Positions 35,399-43,765 of a stretch of 64,000 bases of DNA are shown in pieces. Source of the stretch: Alphaproteobacteria bacterium (GTDB taxonomy: Bacteria > Pseudomonadota > Alphaproteobacteria > UBA6615); assembly GCA_021774575.1 (NCBI GenBank), contig JAJFIX010000046.1:1-64000 (forward strand), given 5' to 3'. Under the pieces are notes generated by a model, which was not told where the DNA came from, ran no database searches, and saw only the letters and a program-made list of their open reading frames with translations. Both the position numbers and the translations under genes were made by a program. How positions within the stretch are numbered: position 1 is the first letter of the stretch; the number at the start of each line of letters is the position of its first letter.

Positions 35399-36099
35399 CG
35401 CTGCGTGTTGACCATCGCTCAATACCCGTGGCACAACCCGCGAAACGTCGCCGGGCGACGGTGCTTGCGGTCGGGTTCTCTATTGCCGTGCATGCAACGG
35501 CGTTCGGCGCTGTCATGTGGCATCGAGGTGCCTCGGTTCCGGCGCAAGTTCTGATTGTTTCTCTCGCCGAGCTAGATGCGGCGCGCGAGCAGGGAGAGAA
35601 AAACGCCGATGCCGCTCCGCCCGATACGGAAACACTGGAGCAAACAGTTAGCCTTGCCGACCCGGTGATCGACCCAGCGCCGATAGATCTGCCGGTTGCA
35701 CCATCAAACCTTCAGGATTCGCGCCCTGCTCGCCAGCAACCGCAGAAACAGTCCGCAGCGCCCTCGGTCCAAGCCGCGGCGCTAAATCCGAGTTTGAGTG
35801 AGGGTGCGCAAACCCAGCCGCGCTATAACGGTCAGGGCCTATCTAACCCGCCGCCAAGTTATCCATTTTCCGCCCGGCGACGCGGCCAGGAGGGCGAAGT
35901 TATCTTGCGCGTACTTGTTAACGAATTAGGGGCGGCCGTCCGGGTCGACCTGCGACGATCAAGTGGGTATCGAAATCTCGATAATGCGGCGGCCGAGGCA
36001 GTGGCCGAATGGCGATTTATTCCTGCGTCATCAAATTCGGGCGAGCCGATGCCAGCCGAAGTAGATGTGCCGATTGTCTTTCGTTTGACCGGCGGGTAA
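35395..36099 (+). CDS. tonB: TonB-family energy transducer of the B12 operon
   Basis: 234 residues from ATG 35395, overlapping the btuD stop. N-terminal cytosolic tail with KRRR, a single TM (LAVGFSIAVHATAFGAVMW), a Pro/Gln-rich periplasmic linker and a C-terminal TonB domain (PPPSYPFSARRRGQEGEVILRVLV...SSGYRNLDNAAAEAVAEWRF). It transmits proton-motive force to outer-membrane receptors, here presumably BtuB. Finding a dedicated tonB as the last gene of the riboswitch operon suggests it is co-regulated with B12 uptake. exbB/exbD are not here. Confidence 0.9.
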   Translation: MTLRVDHRSIPVAQPAKRRRATVLAVGFSIAVHATAFGAVMWHRGASVPAQVLIVSLAELDAAREQGEKNADAAPPDTETLEQTVSLADPVIDPAPIDLPVAPSNLQDSRPARQQPQKQSAAPSVQAAALNPSLSEGAQTQPRYNGQGLSNPPPSYPFSARRRGQEGEVILRVLVNELGAAVRVDLRRSSGYRNLDNAAAEAVAEWRFIPASSNSGEPMPAEVDVPIVFRLTGG

Positions 36100-36113
36100 T
36101 CGCCTAGCCGTTG

Positions 36114-36154
36114 AAAAAAAAACGCCCCCAAGGAGGTTTATGTCCATGGGGGCG
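36114..36154 (-). terminator. Intrinsic terminator of the HtrA protease gene
   Basis: CGCCCCCA (36123-36130) pairs with TGGGGGCG (36147-36154). Read on the minus strand the stem is followed by nine T bases (36114-36122 on the plus strand are all A), a textbook intrinsic terminator for the gene at 36195-37247. A second small perfect hairpin, CCCAGC/GCTGGG (36159-36173), precedes it. It may also serve the convergent tonB end. Confidence 0.85.
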
Positions 36155-36194
36155 AATTCCCAGCTTGGCTGGGGTGAAGGTGGTGTTTAAGTCC

Positions 36195-37247
36195 TTAGGC
36201 GCGCTCGCCGATTGTGACCGATGTTGTTAATTCTTCGCCTTTGCGAAAAATGCCAACTTCGACGGTGGAGCCAATGTCTTTGCCGATAACCGCGCGGACG
36301 AGCTCGTCGGTATCTTCAATTGGCGTGCCATCGAGACTTAGAATGATGTCGCCTTCTAGGATACCTGCATCATCGGCCGGCGATCCTTCAACCACGCCGC
36401 CGACGAAAGCGCCCCTCGGGTCGTCGAGACCGGCGGCTGTTGCGACGTCCTCGGTGACCGACGAAATTTGTACACCGAGTTGTCCGCGTCTAACCGAGCC
36501 TGACTGACGCAATTCGGCAATCACATCTTGAGCAATCGACTGAGGAATGGCAAAGCCGATGCCGACATTACCGCCCCCACGCGAAAAGATTGCCGTATTG
36601 ATGCCGATTACCCGGCCGTTAATGTCAAATAACGGGCCACCGGAATTGCCGGAAATGATCGCCGCGTCGGTTTGAATGAAGCTGTCTAACGGACCGGAGC
36701 GGATGTCGCGCTCGACCGCCGAAACAATACCTGTGGTGACGGTTCCACCGAGACCGAAGGGCGTGCCGATGGCGATCACCGGATGGCCGACCTTGGCGGC
36801 GGCTGAATTGCCCCATTCGACCGACGGCAAAACCTGATCCGTTTCGACTTTCAACAAGGCAAGATCGACCAATTCGTCGGTACCCAGGACTTCGGCTGTA
36901 TATTCGCGACCGTCCTGCATGGTGATCGTGACTTCCTTGGAGTTTTCGACGACATGATTATTGGTTACGATAAGGCCGGTGCTATCGATGATAAAACCGG
37001 AGCCGATCGACCGACCCCGGCGAGGACCGCCAGGTCCCGATTGGCCACCATTATCTTCAGAATTTCTTGCGTTGATCCGCAGGCTGGAAATATTCACCAC
37101 TGCCGGCAACAGTCGCTCGGCGAGGGCTGAGACGTCGGTGACTTGAATTTGGGCCGCAGCAGGAACCGCGGTAATTGCAGGAGCTGCAACGATCAACAGG
37201 GCTGCAAAGGCGGCGCGGGCGGGGGAGGTAATAAGGCGGTTTTGCAT
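36195..37247 (-). CDS. HtrA/DegQ-type periplasmic serine protease with one PDZ domain
   Basis: 350 residues. Signal peptide (AAFAALLIVAAPAITAVPAAAQ) then a trypsin-like protease with the triad His98 (VTNNHVV), Asp128 (VDLALLK) and Ser202 (SGNSGGPLF). A single PDZ domain (about 255-345, with RGQLGVQIS and GILEGDIILSLDG) follows. One PDZ makes it DegS-like in layout, but a cleavable signal and no TM anchor point to a soluble periplasmic protein quality-control protease. Transcribed towards tonB and ended by a clear terminator. Confidence 0.9.
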   Translation of the reverse strand: MQNRLITSPARAAFAALLIVAAPAITAVPAAAQIQVTDVSALAERLLPAVVNISSLRINARNSEDNGGQSGPGGPRRGRSIGSGFIIDSTGLIVTNNHVVENSKEVTITMQDGREYTAEVLGTDELVDLALLKVETDQVLPSVEWGNSAAAKVGHPVIAIGTPFGLGGTVTTGIVSAVERDIRSGPLDSFIQTDAAIISGNSGGPLFDINGRVIGINTAIFSRGGGNVGIGFAIPQSIAQDVIAELRQSGSVRRGQLGVQISSVTEDVATAAGLDDPRGAFVGGVVEGSPADDAGILEGDIILSLDGTPIEDTDELVRAVIGKDIGSTVEVGIFRKGEELTTSVTIGERA

Positions 37248-37435
37248 TTTATGAAAGCTCCGGTACTAAGAGTTTGTGCGAGCTAAAACTCGCTCCTAAT
37301 ACTCCTCACGCGGCAGCATCCAAGATCCGGTCGCAAAACCTGCGATCACAAATGGGTGAAATGCCGAAATCGGGAATTTGAGTTATGTAAAAGTGGGCGC
37401 AGGTGCGCCTGTAACAATAGGAAAGGCAAGGTTTT

Positions 37436-37825
37436 ATGGCGCGACAAATTTTTCCTTCCGGCGGCCCTTTTGAGCCTATCTATGGCTATTCTCGCGCGGT
37501 TCGGGTTGGCGACCAGGTCCATGTTTCCGGTACGGCGGCGCGCCCACCCCATTTGGCCGGACGTGACGCCTATGCCCAGTCGAAGAATATACTCGAAATT
37601 ATTGCCCACGCGCTAAGTGAGGCCGGATCGCAGGTCGAAGATGTGGTGCGCACCGTCGTCTATGTTACCGATATTGGCGACGCACAAGCGGTTGCCAAGG
37701 CCCATCGCGAGGTCTTCGGTCACGTCCTGCCGGCCTCGACATTGGTCGAAGTTTCGGCATTGCTTGAACCCGATATGGTCGTTGAAATGGAGGCCTATGC
37801 GGTCGTTGAGTCGGATGGCAAATGA
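37436..37825 (+). CDS. RidA family protein (YjgF/YER057c/UK114)
   Basis: 129 residues, typical length. Core features include VRVGDQVHVSGTAA, the ILEIIAHALSEAGSQVEDVVRTVVYVTD segment, cited in part, and the end MVVEMEAYAVVES. RidA proteins hydrolyse reactive enamine/imine intermediates from amino-acid metabolism. The key Arg of canonical RidA lies in the VVRTVVYVTD strand; the C-terminal Glu is present in VEMEA. Ribosome site AAGGCAAGG precedes ATG. Its 3' end overlaps the convergent beta-propeller gene by 31 bases. Confidence 0.88.
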   Translation: MARQIFPSGGPFEPIYGYSRAVRVGDQVHVSGTAARPPHLAGRDAYAQSKNILEIIAHALSEAGSQVEDVVRTVVYVTDIGDAQAVAKAHREVFGHVLPASTLVEVSALLEPDMVVEMEAYAVVESDGK

Positions 37826-39060
37826 AGGTGATCGGTAACTGTCGCCGTTTTTATATCGACCATGGCAATATGGTCGTCGATCGCGCAGGTGACATAGGCA
37901 CGCTCACCTGTCTTGGTAAAAGCGGCGTGGGGTGACCCGGCGCCGACTTTAACTCGGGCCCGCTGGCGCAGCGTTTTTGCGTCATAAATTCGCGCATAGT
38001 CCGAGCTATACCCCGGCAGCACTAGGGTGGCCCCATCGGGAGAAATCGCGATTTCGTGGGGGTAAGCCTCTGTCTCCAGGTCGGTAACGTGGCCCAAGGT
38101 CTCGCTATCGAAAACGCTCACCCTATCGTCGAGGAAATTTGCGACGTAAACATGGGCGCCGTCGTGGCTGACTTCCGGGTGATGGGCCCAACCACCGGAG
38201 GCGACAGTGGCAAAAACCACCCCGTCAGGGGAAAATGCGGTCAGGGTGCCGTCAAAACTATTGGCGCAAAAGAGTCGAGTTCCATCCGGGGTGGCCGCGA
38301 TATGACCCGCACCGGCACCGGTCTTGATCCGGCCGACGATGCTCCCGTCATCCAATCTAACCTTGGCGACCTCGCCGTCACCGGCGCATGCGACGAACAG
38401 ATGCCGCCCGTCGTCGATGGAAAGACTGTCATGAGGGGTATCGCCGATGGAAACGATTTGATGCTCCCATGTGGCGTTAATATAACGCCCAATGGTCAGT
38501 GTTCCGCTTCCCGGTCCGGTCAGGCATACGGTTTCGGGACCGGCGGCAACCGGCAATTGCGCGCCGCCGGGTGCAGGCAGCCGCGCCGCAACGGTCAAAG
38601 TTTCAGCGTCCATGATGATGAGCTCACCGCCGGCAAAATCGGCCAAATAGAGCCATTTTCCGTCCGGGTCGATCGCTAGGTGCGACGCCTTTTTGGCAAC
38701 CGCGGCGACTTTCATAACCTCGCCCGTTGCGCCGTCGATGCGCGCCACCCGCGCCGCCCGTTCTGCCGTCCATAAATTGCCGTTTTTATGGCTGACAATA
38801 TGATGCAAACCGGGGGCGGCCGTGAGCGCCGGTGCTTGTGCCCGGGTAAGTGTGAGCAGCACGCCATCGGCGTCGTCTTGATGTAAGTCAAAACGAGCGC
38901 CAGCCTCAATTAGCCACATGTGCAAAGCTGGCGCCAGCACATCGAGCCGGGCTTGAACCCGGTCGCCGGGTGCTGCCGCGTCATAGGCGCCGAGCAATGT
39001 TCGCCCGGCTTCGGGAACGGAGTGTTGCGTTAAATCCAGGCGTGTCGAAGAAATCATCAT
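37795..39060 (-). CDS. YVTN-type beta-propeller protein with a TusA-like N-terminal domain
   Basis: 421 residues, no signal peptide. Residues about 5-75 follow the beta-alpha-beta-alpha pattern of TusA/SirA domains (LDLTQHSVPEAGRTLLGAYDAAAPGD, then WLIEAGARFDLHQ..DGVLLTLTR, both cited in part), but the usual catalytic Cys-Pro is changed to Val-Pro, so sulfur transfer is unlikely. From about residue 85 come seven or so propeller blades of the surface-layer YVTN type (IDPDGKWLYLADF, TPDGTRLFCANS, SHDGAHVYVANF, SPDGATLVLPGY). It is the second gene after the amidase, three bases apart. Role unknown; probably a sensor or binding protein. Confidence 0.75.
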   Translation of the reverse strand: MMISSTRLDLTQHSVPEAGRTLLGAYDAAAPGDRVQARLDVLAPALHMWLIEAGARFDLHQDDADGVLLTLTRAQAPALTAAPGLHHIVSHKNGNLWTAERAARVARIDGATGEVMKVAAVAKKASHLAIDPDGKWLYLADFAGGELIIMDAETLTVAARLPAPGGAQLPVAAGPETVCLTGPGSGTLTIGRYINATWEHQIVSIGDTPHDSLSIDDGRHLFVACAGDGEVAKVRLDDGSIVGRIKTGAGAGHIAATPDGTRLFCANSFDGTLTAFSPDGVVFATVASGGWAHHPEVSHDGAHVYVANFLDDRVSVFDSETLGHVTDLETEAYPHEIAISPDGATLVLPGYSSDYARIYDAKTLRQRARVKVGAGSPHAAFTKTGERAYVTCAIDDHIAMVDIKTATVTDHLHLPSDSTTA

Positions 39061-39063
39061 GCC

Positions 39064-40386
39064 TCACAATATCGGTAAGTCGAGCGCTGTTGCGGTCCAT
39101 CGCGCAACAGCAAATAAATGGGCTTGGCTGCGGTCCGGCGTGGTGTCTGCATTTACGAGTTGGATGCCCAGCGGCAGGCCTGTTTTACCAGTGCCAACAG
39201 GCAGGCTGAGTGCCGGGTAATGTAGCAAAGTCCAGAGGTGATTGAAAATGGGGTTGCCGGTGCTTTCCAATCCAATCGGAGCCTCGCCGGTGCTTGATAG
39301 GGTGAGCACTATTTCGCCCGGTTCGAGGAATGTTTGGAAGGCAGAGCGCCATTTTCTTGCGGTTTCTCTGGCGGCGTTTAACTCGGCCTCGGTGAACTGA
39401 AGACCAGCTTCGATTTGGGATCGTAGCTTCTCGCTGAGCTGGTTTTGGTTGTCGTGCCAATGGGATGCGTGGGTTACCGCAGCCTCTGTCAGCATCACCG
39501 TTCGGTGAGCCAAATCCAAATCGCTAAAATCGATCGGTAGCTCCTGCTCGCGGACCCGACCGCCGGCACTGGCCAGGTCCGAGGCAAATTTTTCCAGGCA
39601 AGCCTTGGCATCGGAATCCGCCTCGGCCCAGTGCTGTGAGCGGAATAACGCAAAACGCGGTGGCATGGAGGGATCCACGATGGCCAGCGGGTCTTGGTTC
39701 GACGGGGTACCGCCACTCAAAACGGCGGCCAAAATGGGTAGATCGCGGAGACTGCGGGCAAAAAAACCGCAGGTATCCAGGGAAGCTGCAAAAGGATATA
39801 TGCCGCCGGTTGGAAATTGGTCGAAGGCGGGCTTGTAGCCGACGATGCCACAAAAAGAGGCGGGGCGTAAAACCGACCCGGCTGTCTGTGTCCCCAGAGC
39901 GACAGGCACCTGAAAATCGGCAACCGCTGCAGCAGAACCGCTGGAAGAGCCACCGGGGGTGTGGTCGCTATTGTGTGGATTGGTCGTTGGGCCAGGCTCG
40001 AGGGCGGCAAATTCCGTGCTGACGGTTTTACCCAGAATAATCGCCCCGGCGGCTCTGAGCCGGCCGACAACAACGGCATCTTTTGCCGGGCGGTGTCCGG
40101 CATATATCGGCGAGCCATATTCCGTCGGCATATCGACGGTCTCGATTATATCTTTGAGGGCGACCGGAATTGCGTGCAAAATTCCGGTTCGGGGCATCTT
40201 GTCCATGGCCCGTGCCTGGGCCCGTGCCCCATCTGGGTTGATATATTTCCAGGCGTGAACCGTTTCGTCGCGCGCGCCAATCCGCGACAGCAGCGCCTCC
40301 ATCAATACGCTGGCGCTCATATCCCCGGAATTCATTTGGGTGATCGCCGCGTGCAGGGGAAGGGTGCTAGGATCGGTGGCGGTCAT
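39064..40386 (-). CDS. Amidase signature family enzyme
   Basis: 440 residues from ATG 40386 (MTATDPS); an upstream ATG at 40425 adds 13 residues and is less likely. The Ser-cisSer-Lys triad is visible: Lys78 in IPVALKDI, the cis-Ser in TPGGSSSGSAAAVA (about 147-148) and the nucleophile Ser171 in GTQTAGSVLRPAS. It hydrolyses a C-N amide bond; the substrate is unknown. It is not the GatA subunit, because no gatB/gatC are nearby and the sequence is atypical. First gene of a pair with the beta-propeller protein; divergent from an aldo/keto reductase gene with 62 bases between them. Confidence 0.88.
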   Translation of the reverse strand: MTATDPSTLPLHAAITQMNSGDMSASVLMEALLSRIGARDETVHAWKYINPDGARAQARAMDKMPRTGILHAIPVALKDIIETVDMPTEYGSPIYAGHRPAKDAVVVGRLRAAGAIILGKTVSTEFAALEPGPTTNPHNSDHTPGGSSSGSAAAVADFQVPVALGTQTAGSVLRPASFCGIVGYKPAFDQFPTGGIYPFAASLDTCGFFARSLRDLPILAAVLSGGTPSNQDPLAIVDPSMPPRFALFRSQHWAEADSDAKACLEKFASDLASAGGRVREQELPIDFSDLDLAHRTVMLTEAAVTHASHWHDNQNQLSEKLRSQIEAGLQFTEAELNAARETARKWRSAFQTFLEPGEIVLTLSSTGEAPIGLESTGNPIFNHLWTLLHYPALSLPVGTGKTGLPLGIQLVNADTTPDRSQAHLFAVARWTATALDLPIL

Positions 40387-40448
40387 GATTTGGCGATGCT
40401 TCCATACGCAAATATCCAGAAACAAAAATATAGAGGAAAAGCCACAAT

Positions 40449-41405
40449 ATGCGAACCCGTTTGCTCGGCAATACCGGCCTCGAAATATCTGAAATTGTCC
40501 TTGGCGGTGGGCGGGTCGGCGGCCTGTTCACCGATGGCGACGAAGCCGCTAGTCGCACCGGTTTCGAGTTGGCCATGGAAAGCGGCATTAACTGGATCGA
40601 TACCGCGCCCCAATACGGCAACGGAAAGTCCGAGGAACGACTTGGTGAACTTTTGCGCCACTATGATGCAACACCCTATATCTCCACAAAAGTTCGCCTC
40701 GATACGGATGATATGAGTGATATTGAGGGTGCTGTTGAGGCGAGCGTTGAAACGTCGCTGAGACGGCTCGGTCGCTCCCATGTCGATTTGTTGCAGCTGC
40801 ATAATCGGATTGGCAGTCAGGCTGGAATGCTGCCCCCTGAAATAATTCTCGGACCGGTCGCCGAGGCCCTGGCCAAGCAGAAAAAAGCGGGCCGGATCCG
40901 TCATTTCGGTTTAACCGCCCTTGGGGAAACCGAGGCCTGCCGGACGGTCATCGCCGCAGGGGCCTTCGAGACAGCGCAAATTTACTATAATTTGGTCAAT
41001 CCAAGCGCCTCCCGGGGGATGCCGGCGGCGTGGCGTGGTCAAGATTTTGGCAATCTGATGGCGACAGCACGAAAGGTTGGCATGGGTGTGTTGGCGATCC
41101 GGATATATGCCGCTGGCGCCCTGGCCACCGGAGGCAAATCCGTCGTCGAAAGCGATATCACGGGCGATAGCGCCGGGGCGGATGAACGCGACCGCGCCCG
41201 GTCGGTATTTTCTGTCCTCGATGGCGACCCGGCGGAATTGGCGCTTCGGTTTGCTCTCTCAAATCCCGTTGTTTCCGCCGCAATCGTTGGCGCCGGCGCA
41301 CCCAAGCATATTGAGACAGCGGTTTGCGCAGCAGCCAAGGGCTCCCTGACGGCCCAGGAATTGGATCGATTGGAAACCGTCTATGAAACGGGTTTTTCCG
41401 GTTAG
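40449..41405 (+). CDS. Aldo/keto reductase
   Basis: 318 residues with the AKR barrel: start MRTRLLGNTGLEISEIVLGGG, the catalytic Asp-Tyr pair in NWIDTAPQYGNGKSEERLG, Lys in ISTKVR, and SHVDLLQLHN. It resembles the L-fucose/D-threo-aldose dehydrogenase subgroup, NAD(P)-dependent, with a loosened NADPH pocket (NPVVSAAIVGAGAPKH). Cytoplasmic. Divergent from the amidase operon; its end overlaps the ORF of the next gene. Substrate not determinable. Confidence 0.87.
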   Translation: MRTRLLGNTGLEISEIVLGGGRVGGLFTDGDEAASRTGFELAMESGINWIDTAPQYGNGKSEERLGELLRHYDATPYISTKVRLDTDDMSDIEGAVEASVETSLRRLGRSHVDLLQLHNRIGSQAGMLPPEIILGPVAEALAKQKKAGRIRHFGLTALGETEACRTVIAAGAFETAQIYYNLVNPSASRGMPAAWRGQDFGNLMATARKVGMGVLAIRIYAAGALATGGKSVVESDITGDSAGADERDRARSVFSVLDGDPAELALRFALSNPVVSAAIVGAGAPKHIETAVCAAAKGSLTAQELDRLETVYETGFSG

Positions 41406-42069
41406 TGGGCTAAAAAAAATGCCTTCCATTATGAAATGTCCGGCTTTGAACTTTTCATGGTGTAGGAGCGCATTATATTGCGCTGCACTTTTTCCCTTAG
41501 TTTTCGCGCCGGTCATGGTCAGAGGGCAGAATGTTTTCGAAAGCTTTGCCGGCCAACTTCTGGCCGCATCACCCCGCCAAACGGACGAGGTTTTTTCCAA
41601 CACGGTGATTTTTATGCTCGAACATGATTTGTCGGGGGCAACCGGTCTCATCGTCAACCGGCCGATCAATGCGGTAAATATCTCCCAACTATATCGTTTG
41701 CTGGAATTTGAGCCGGAAACAGCGACTGAAACAGGCCTTGAGGTGCAGCTATTCTTCGGTGGCCCGGATCAGCCCGAAACCATGCTTATGCTTCATGAGA
41801 CGGTGACGGCGATTGCCGAAAGTCAGGTGATAAATTCCGACTATGTTATTTCGGGCTGGGCAAGTTTTTTGCGTCGCGTCGAGGCCACCGGCATTCCGCC
41901 CCGAGCTATTTTCACTCTAGGTCTGGTTCAATGGGCCCCAGGTCAACTCGAACGTGAGATTATTGCCGGAGCTTGGACCAGTCATGAGGCAAATCCCGAT
42001 GAGCTTTTCGGCAATGACCCTCTCGGGCTCTGGGGGCGTGTGTTGGCAGGCCAAAATTCGAAATTGTGA
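41383..42069 (+). CDS. YqgE/AlgH family protein with an N-terminal signal-like segment
   Basis: 228 residues. The family core is clear: FAGQLLAASPRQTDEVFSNTVIFMLEHD, cited in part, GATGLIVNRPI, FFGGPDQPETMLMLH and LGLVQWAPGQLEREI. The usual YqgE is about 185 residues and cytoplasmic; here a 45-residue extension contains a hydrophobic stretch (RSALYCAALFPLVFAPVMVRG) that looks like a signal peptide or anchor. The ATG at 41383 overlaps the end of the reductase gene; ATG 41419 is an alternative. Function of the family is not established. Confidence 0.82.
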   Translation: MKRVFPVSGLKKMPSIMKCPALNFSWCRSALYCAALFPLVFAPVMVRGQNVFESFAGQLLAASPRQTDEVFSNTVIFMLEHDLSGATGLIVNRPINAVNISQLYRLLEFEPETATETGLEVQLFFGGPDQPETMLMLHETVTAIAESQVINSDYVISGWASFLRRVEATGIPPRAIFTLGLVQWAPGQLEREIIAGAWTSHEANPDELFGNDPLGLWGRVLAGQNSKL

Positions 42070-42100
42070 GGCTTTTCTCGGAAATTGCCAGCGCCCGATG

Positions 42101-42460
42101 TCAGCTTATTGAAGTCAACTCTTTGCTAACGAATTCGGCCAATGTATCGAACATATATGTTGTTGGCCATGTTGCAGTTAATTCTCGACTCTGCGGCCAA
42201 GTCAGGTGAACAATCGCCACCTTTCTATTGAGTTCCGGGAGCCAAAAAAGAACGTCGTCGCAGTCTTCTCGTTTGGCCACGGCCCTGGCACTTTCGCGAT
42301 GAGGGTAGAGCCTGTGGCTGGCATTCAGCTCTTTCTGTAACTCGGCTTCGAATGCTGGCCCGAGTTCTGGGTGGTCCACAGAAAAGTACCACCACGGGGA
42401 AATCCATTGAATTTCCGCCAATTCATGGCTTAGCCATCGCGGCAATGATTCGGTTGCCAT
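42101..42460 (-). CDS. Small hypothetical protein, last gene of the TRAP cluster
   Basis: 119 residues, rich in Trp and His (LAEIQWISPWWYFSVDHPE near the start, KVAIVHLTWPQSREL near the end). Soluble, without motif I can name. Its ATG is directly next to the stop of the M20 hydrolase gene, so it is almost certainly co-transcribed and perhaps coupled. The composition looks genuinely coding. I have no basis for a function. Confidence 0.7.
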   Translation of the reverse strand: MATESLPRWLSHELAEIQWISPWWYFSVDHPELGPAFEAELQKELNASHRLYPHRESARAVAKREDCDDVLFWLPELNRKVAIVHLTWPQSRELTATWPTTYMFDTLAEFVSKELTSIS

Positions 42461-43723
42461 CTATTCGTTGTTCGCCAAACTCACCAGCGCGTGAGCGAGC
42501 AGCTTGGTTCCAGCGGCCAAGTCTTCGGGTTTTGCATTTTCGCTTTCATTATGGCTGATGCCCTTTTCGCAAGGGACGAAAATCATCGCAGCGGGGCACA
42601 GGGTTGCCAGATACATGGCGTCGTGACCGGCGCCCGAGATCATATCCAGGTTGGGTAAATTCAAGGCAGCCGCACTGGCGCGCAGCGCGGCGACGATGTC
42701 GGGGTCAAAGTGCGTTGGGGCAATGTGATAAAGTTCCTCAACCGTTACCTCGCAGCCCCGGACATGGGTTTGGCAAATGGCCTCGACCCCGTCACCGAGA
42801 CGGATCAAGGTGGCCGGGTCGGGATGACGCAGGTCGACGGTAAAAAATACATATGATGGAATTGTATTGGGCGAACCGGGCTTGGTTTCAAAACGGCCGA
42901 CGGTGAACCGCACCTTATCTTGGGCGTCGGCCATGAAGGCTTCCAAAGCGCCGATCATGTCGGTGGCCGACATCAAGGCATCGCGTCTCGATTTTACCGG
43001 AGTGGTGCCGGCATGGGCTTCCTCACCGGTGATCTCGACCCGGAACTGACGCATGCCTTGGATATCGGTGACAATGCCGATTTGTAAATTTGCGGCTTCG
43101 AGGATTGGGCCCTGCTCGATATGGGCCTCGATATAGGCGGCGGGGGTCTCTCGCTTGCGTTGGGGCAGGTTGGTGGTTGCCGCGAGGGTTTGGGCCAGCG
43201 CGTCGGTCAGAAGCATGCCGTCGCCATCGCGTAGTTGCATCAAATCGGCGGCGTCCATCTTGCCGACAAATACTGCAGACCCCATGGCGCCGGGTTGAAA
43301 TCGGCCACCTTCCTCGTTCGACCAGGCGACGACTTCAATTGAGGCCCTTGTCTCAATGCCTGCGTGGTGGAGTGCTTCTAGGACCTCCATGCCGGCCAGG
43401 ACCCCATAGGCACCATCGAATTTTCCGCCGGTCGGCTGGCTATCTAGATGGCTGCCGGTCATGATCGGCGGCAGTTCATCCTGTGTCCCGGCGCGGCGGA
43501 CGAAGAGATTGCCAATTGCGTCCGTTGAAACCGTGCAATCGATAGCAGTGGCCCAGTCAACCATGCGCTTGCGCACCGTCGCATCTTCCGCCGAAAAGGC
43601 CTGGCGGTTGACGCCGCCTTTTGGCGTGCCACCGATTGCGCCAAACTCCATATGGCGCCGCCATAGGCGGTCTTGGTCAATTGATATTGCCGCCGATATT
43701 GGCGCCTGGTCCGCATCCGTCAT
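42461..43723 (-). CDS. M20-family N-carbamoyl/allantoate-type amidohydrolase
   Basis: 420 residues of the Zn/Mn-dependent hydantoinase/carbamoylase group. Metal ligands are in GSHLDSQPTGGKFDGAYGVL (His, Asp) and WSNEEGGRFQPG (Glu), with a later His in GAGHDAMYLA. FGAIGGTPKGGVNR near residue 27 is typical of AmaB/HyuC/AllC-like enzymes. It would remove the carbamoyl group from an N-carbamoyl amino acid or a similar amide. Located directly downstream of dctM in the same direction, so its substrate may be what the TRAP system imports, or a product of it. Confidence 0.87.
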   Translation of the reverse strand: MTDADQAPISAAISIDQDRLWRRHMEFGAIGGTPKGGVNRQAFSAEDATVRKRMVDWATAIDCTVSTDAIGNLFVRRAGTQDELPPIMTGSHLDSQPTGGKFDGAYGVLAGMEVLEALHHAGIETRASIEVVAWSNEEGGRFQPGAMGSAVFVGKMDAADLMQLRDGDGMLLTDALAQTLAATTNLPQRKRETPAAYIEAHIEQGPILEAANLQIGIVTDIQGMRQFRVEITGEEAHAGTTPVKSRRDALMSATDMIGALEAFMADAQDKVRFTVGRFETKPGSPNTIPSYVFFTVDLRHPDPATLIRLGDGVEAICQTHVRGCEVTVEELYHIAPTHFDPDIVAALRASAAALNLPNLDMISGAGHDAMYLATLCPAAMIFVPCEKGISHNESENAKPEDLAAGTKLLAHALVSLANNE

Positions 43724-43765
43724 GGTTTCATATCTCAGTTTTATGACTTGAACGCCGATGGGTAC

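Noticed and set aside
39064-40386. Amidase as the GatA subunit of the tRNA amidotransferase
   Set aside because: No gatB or gatC nearby, and the active-site context (GTQTAGS) and operon partner do not fit GatA.
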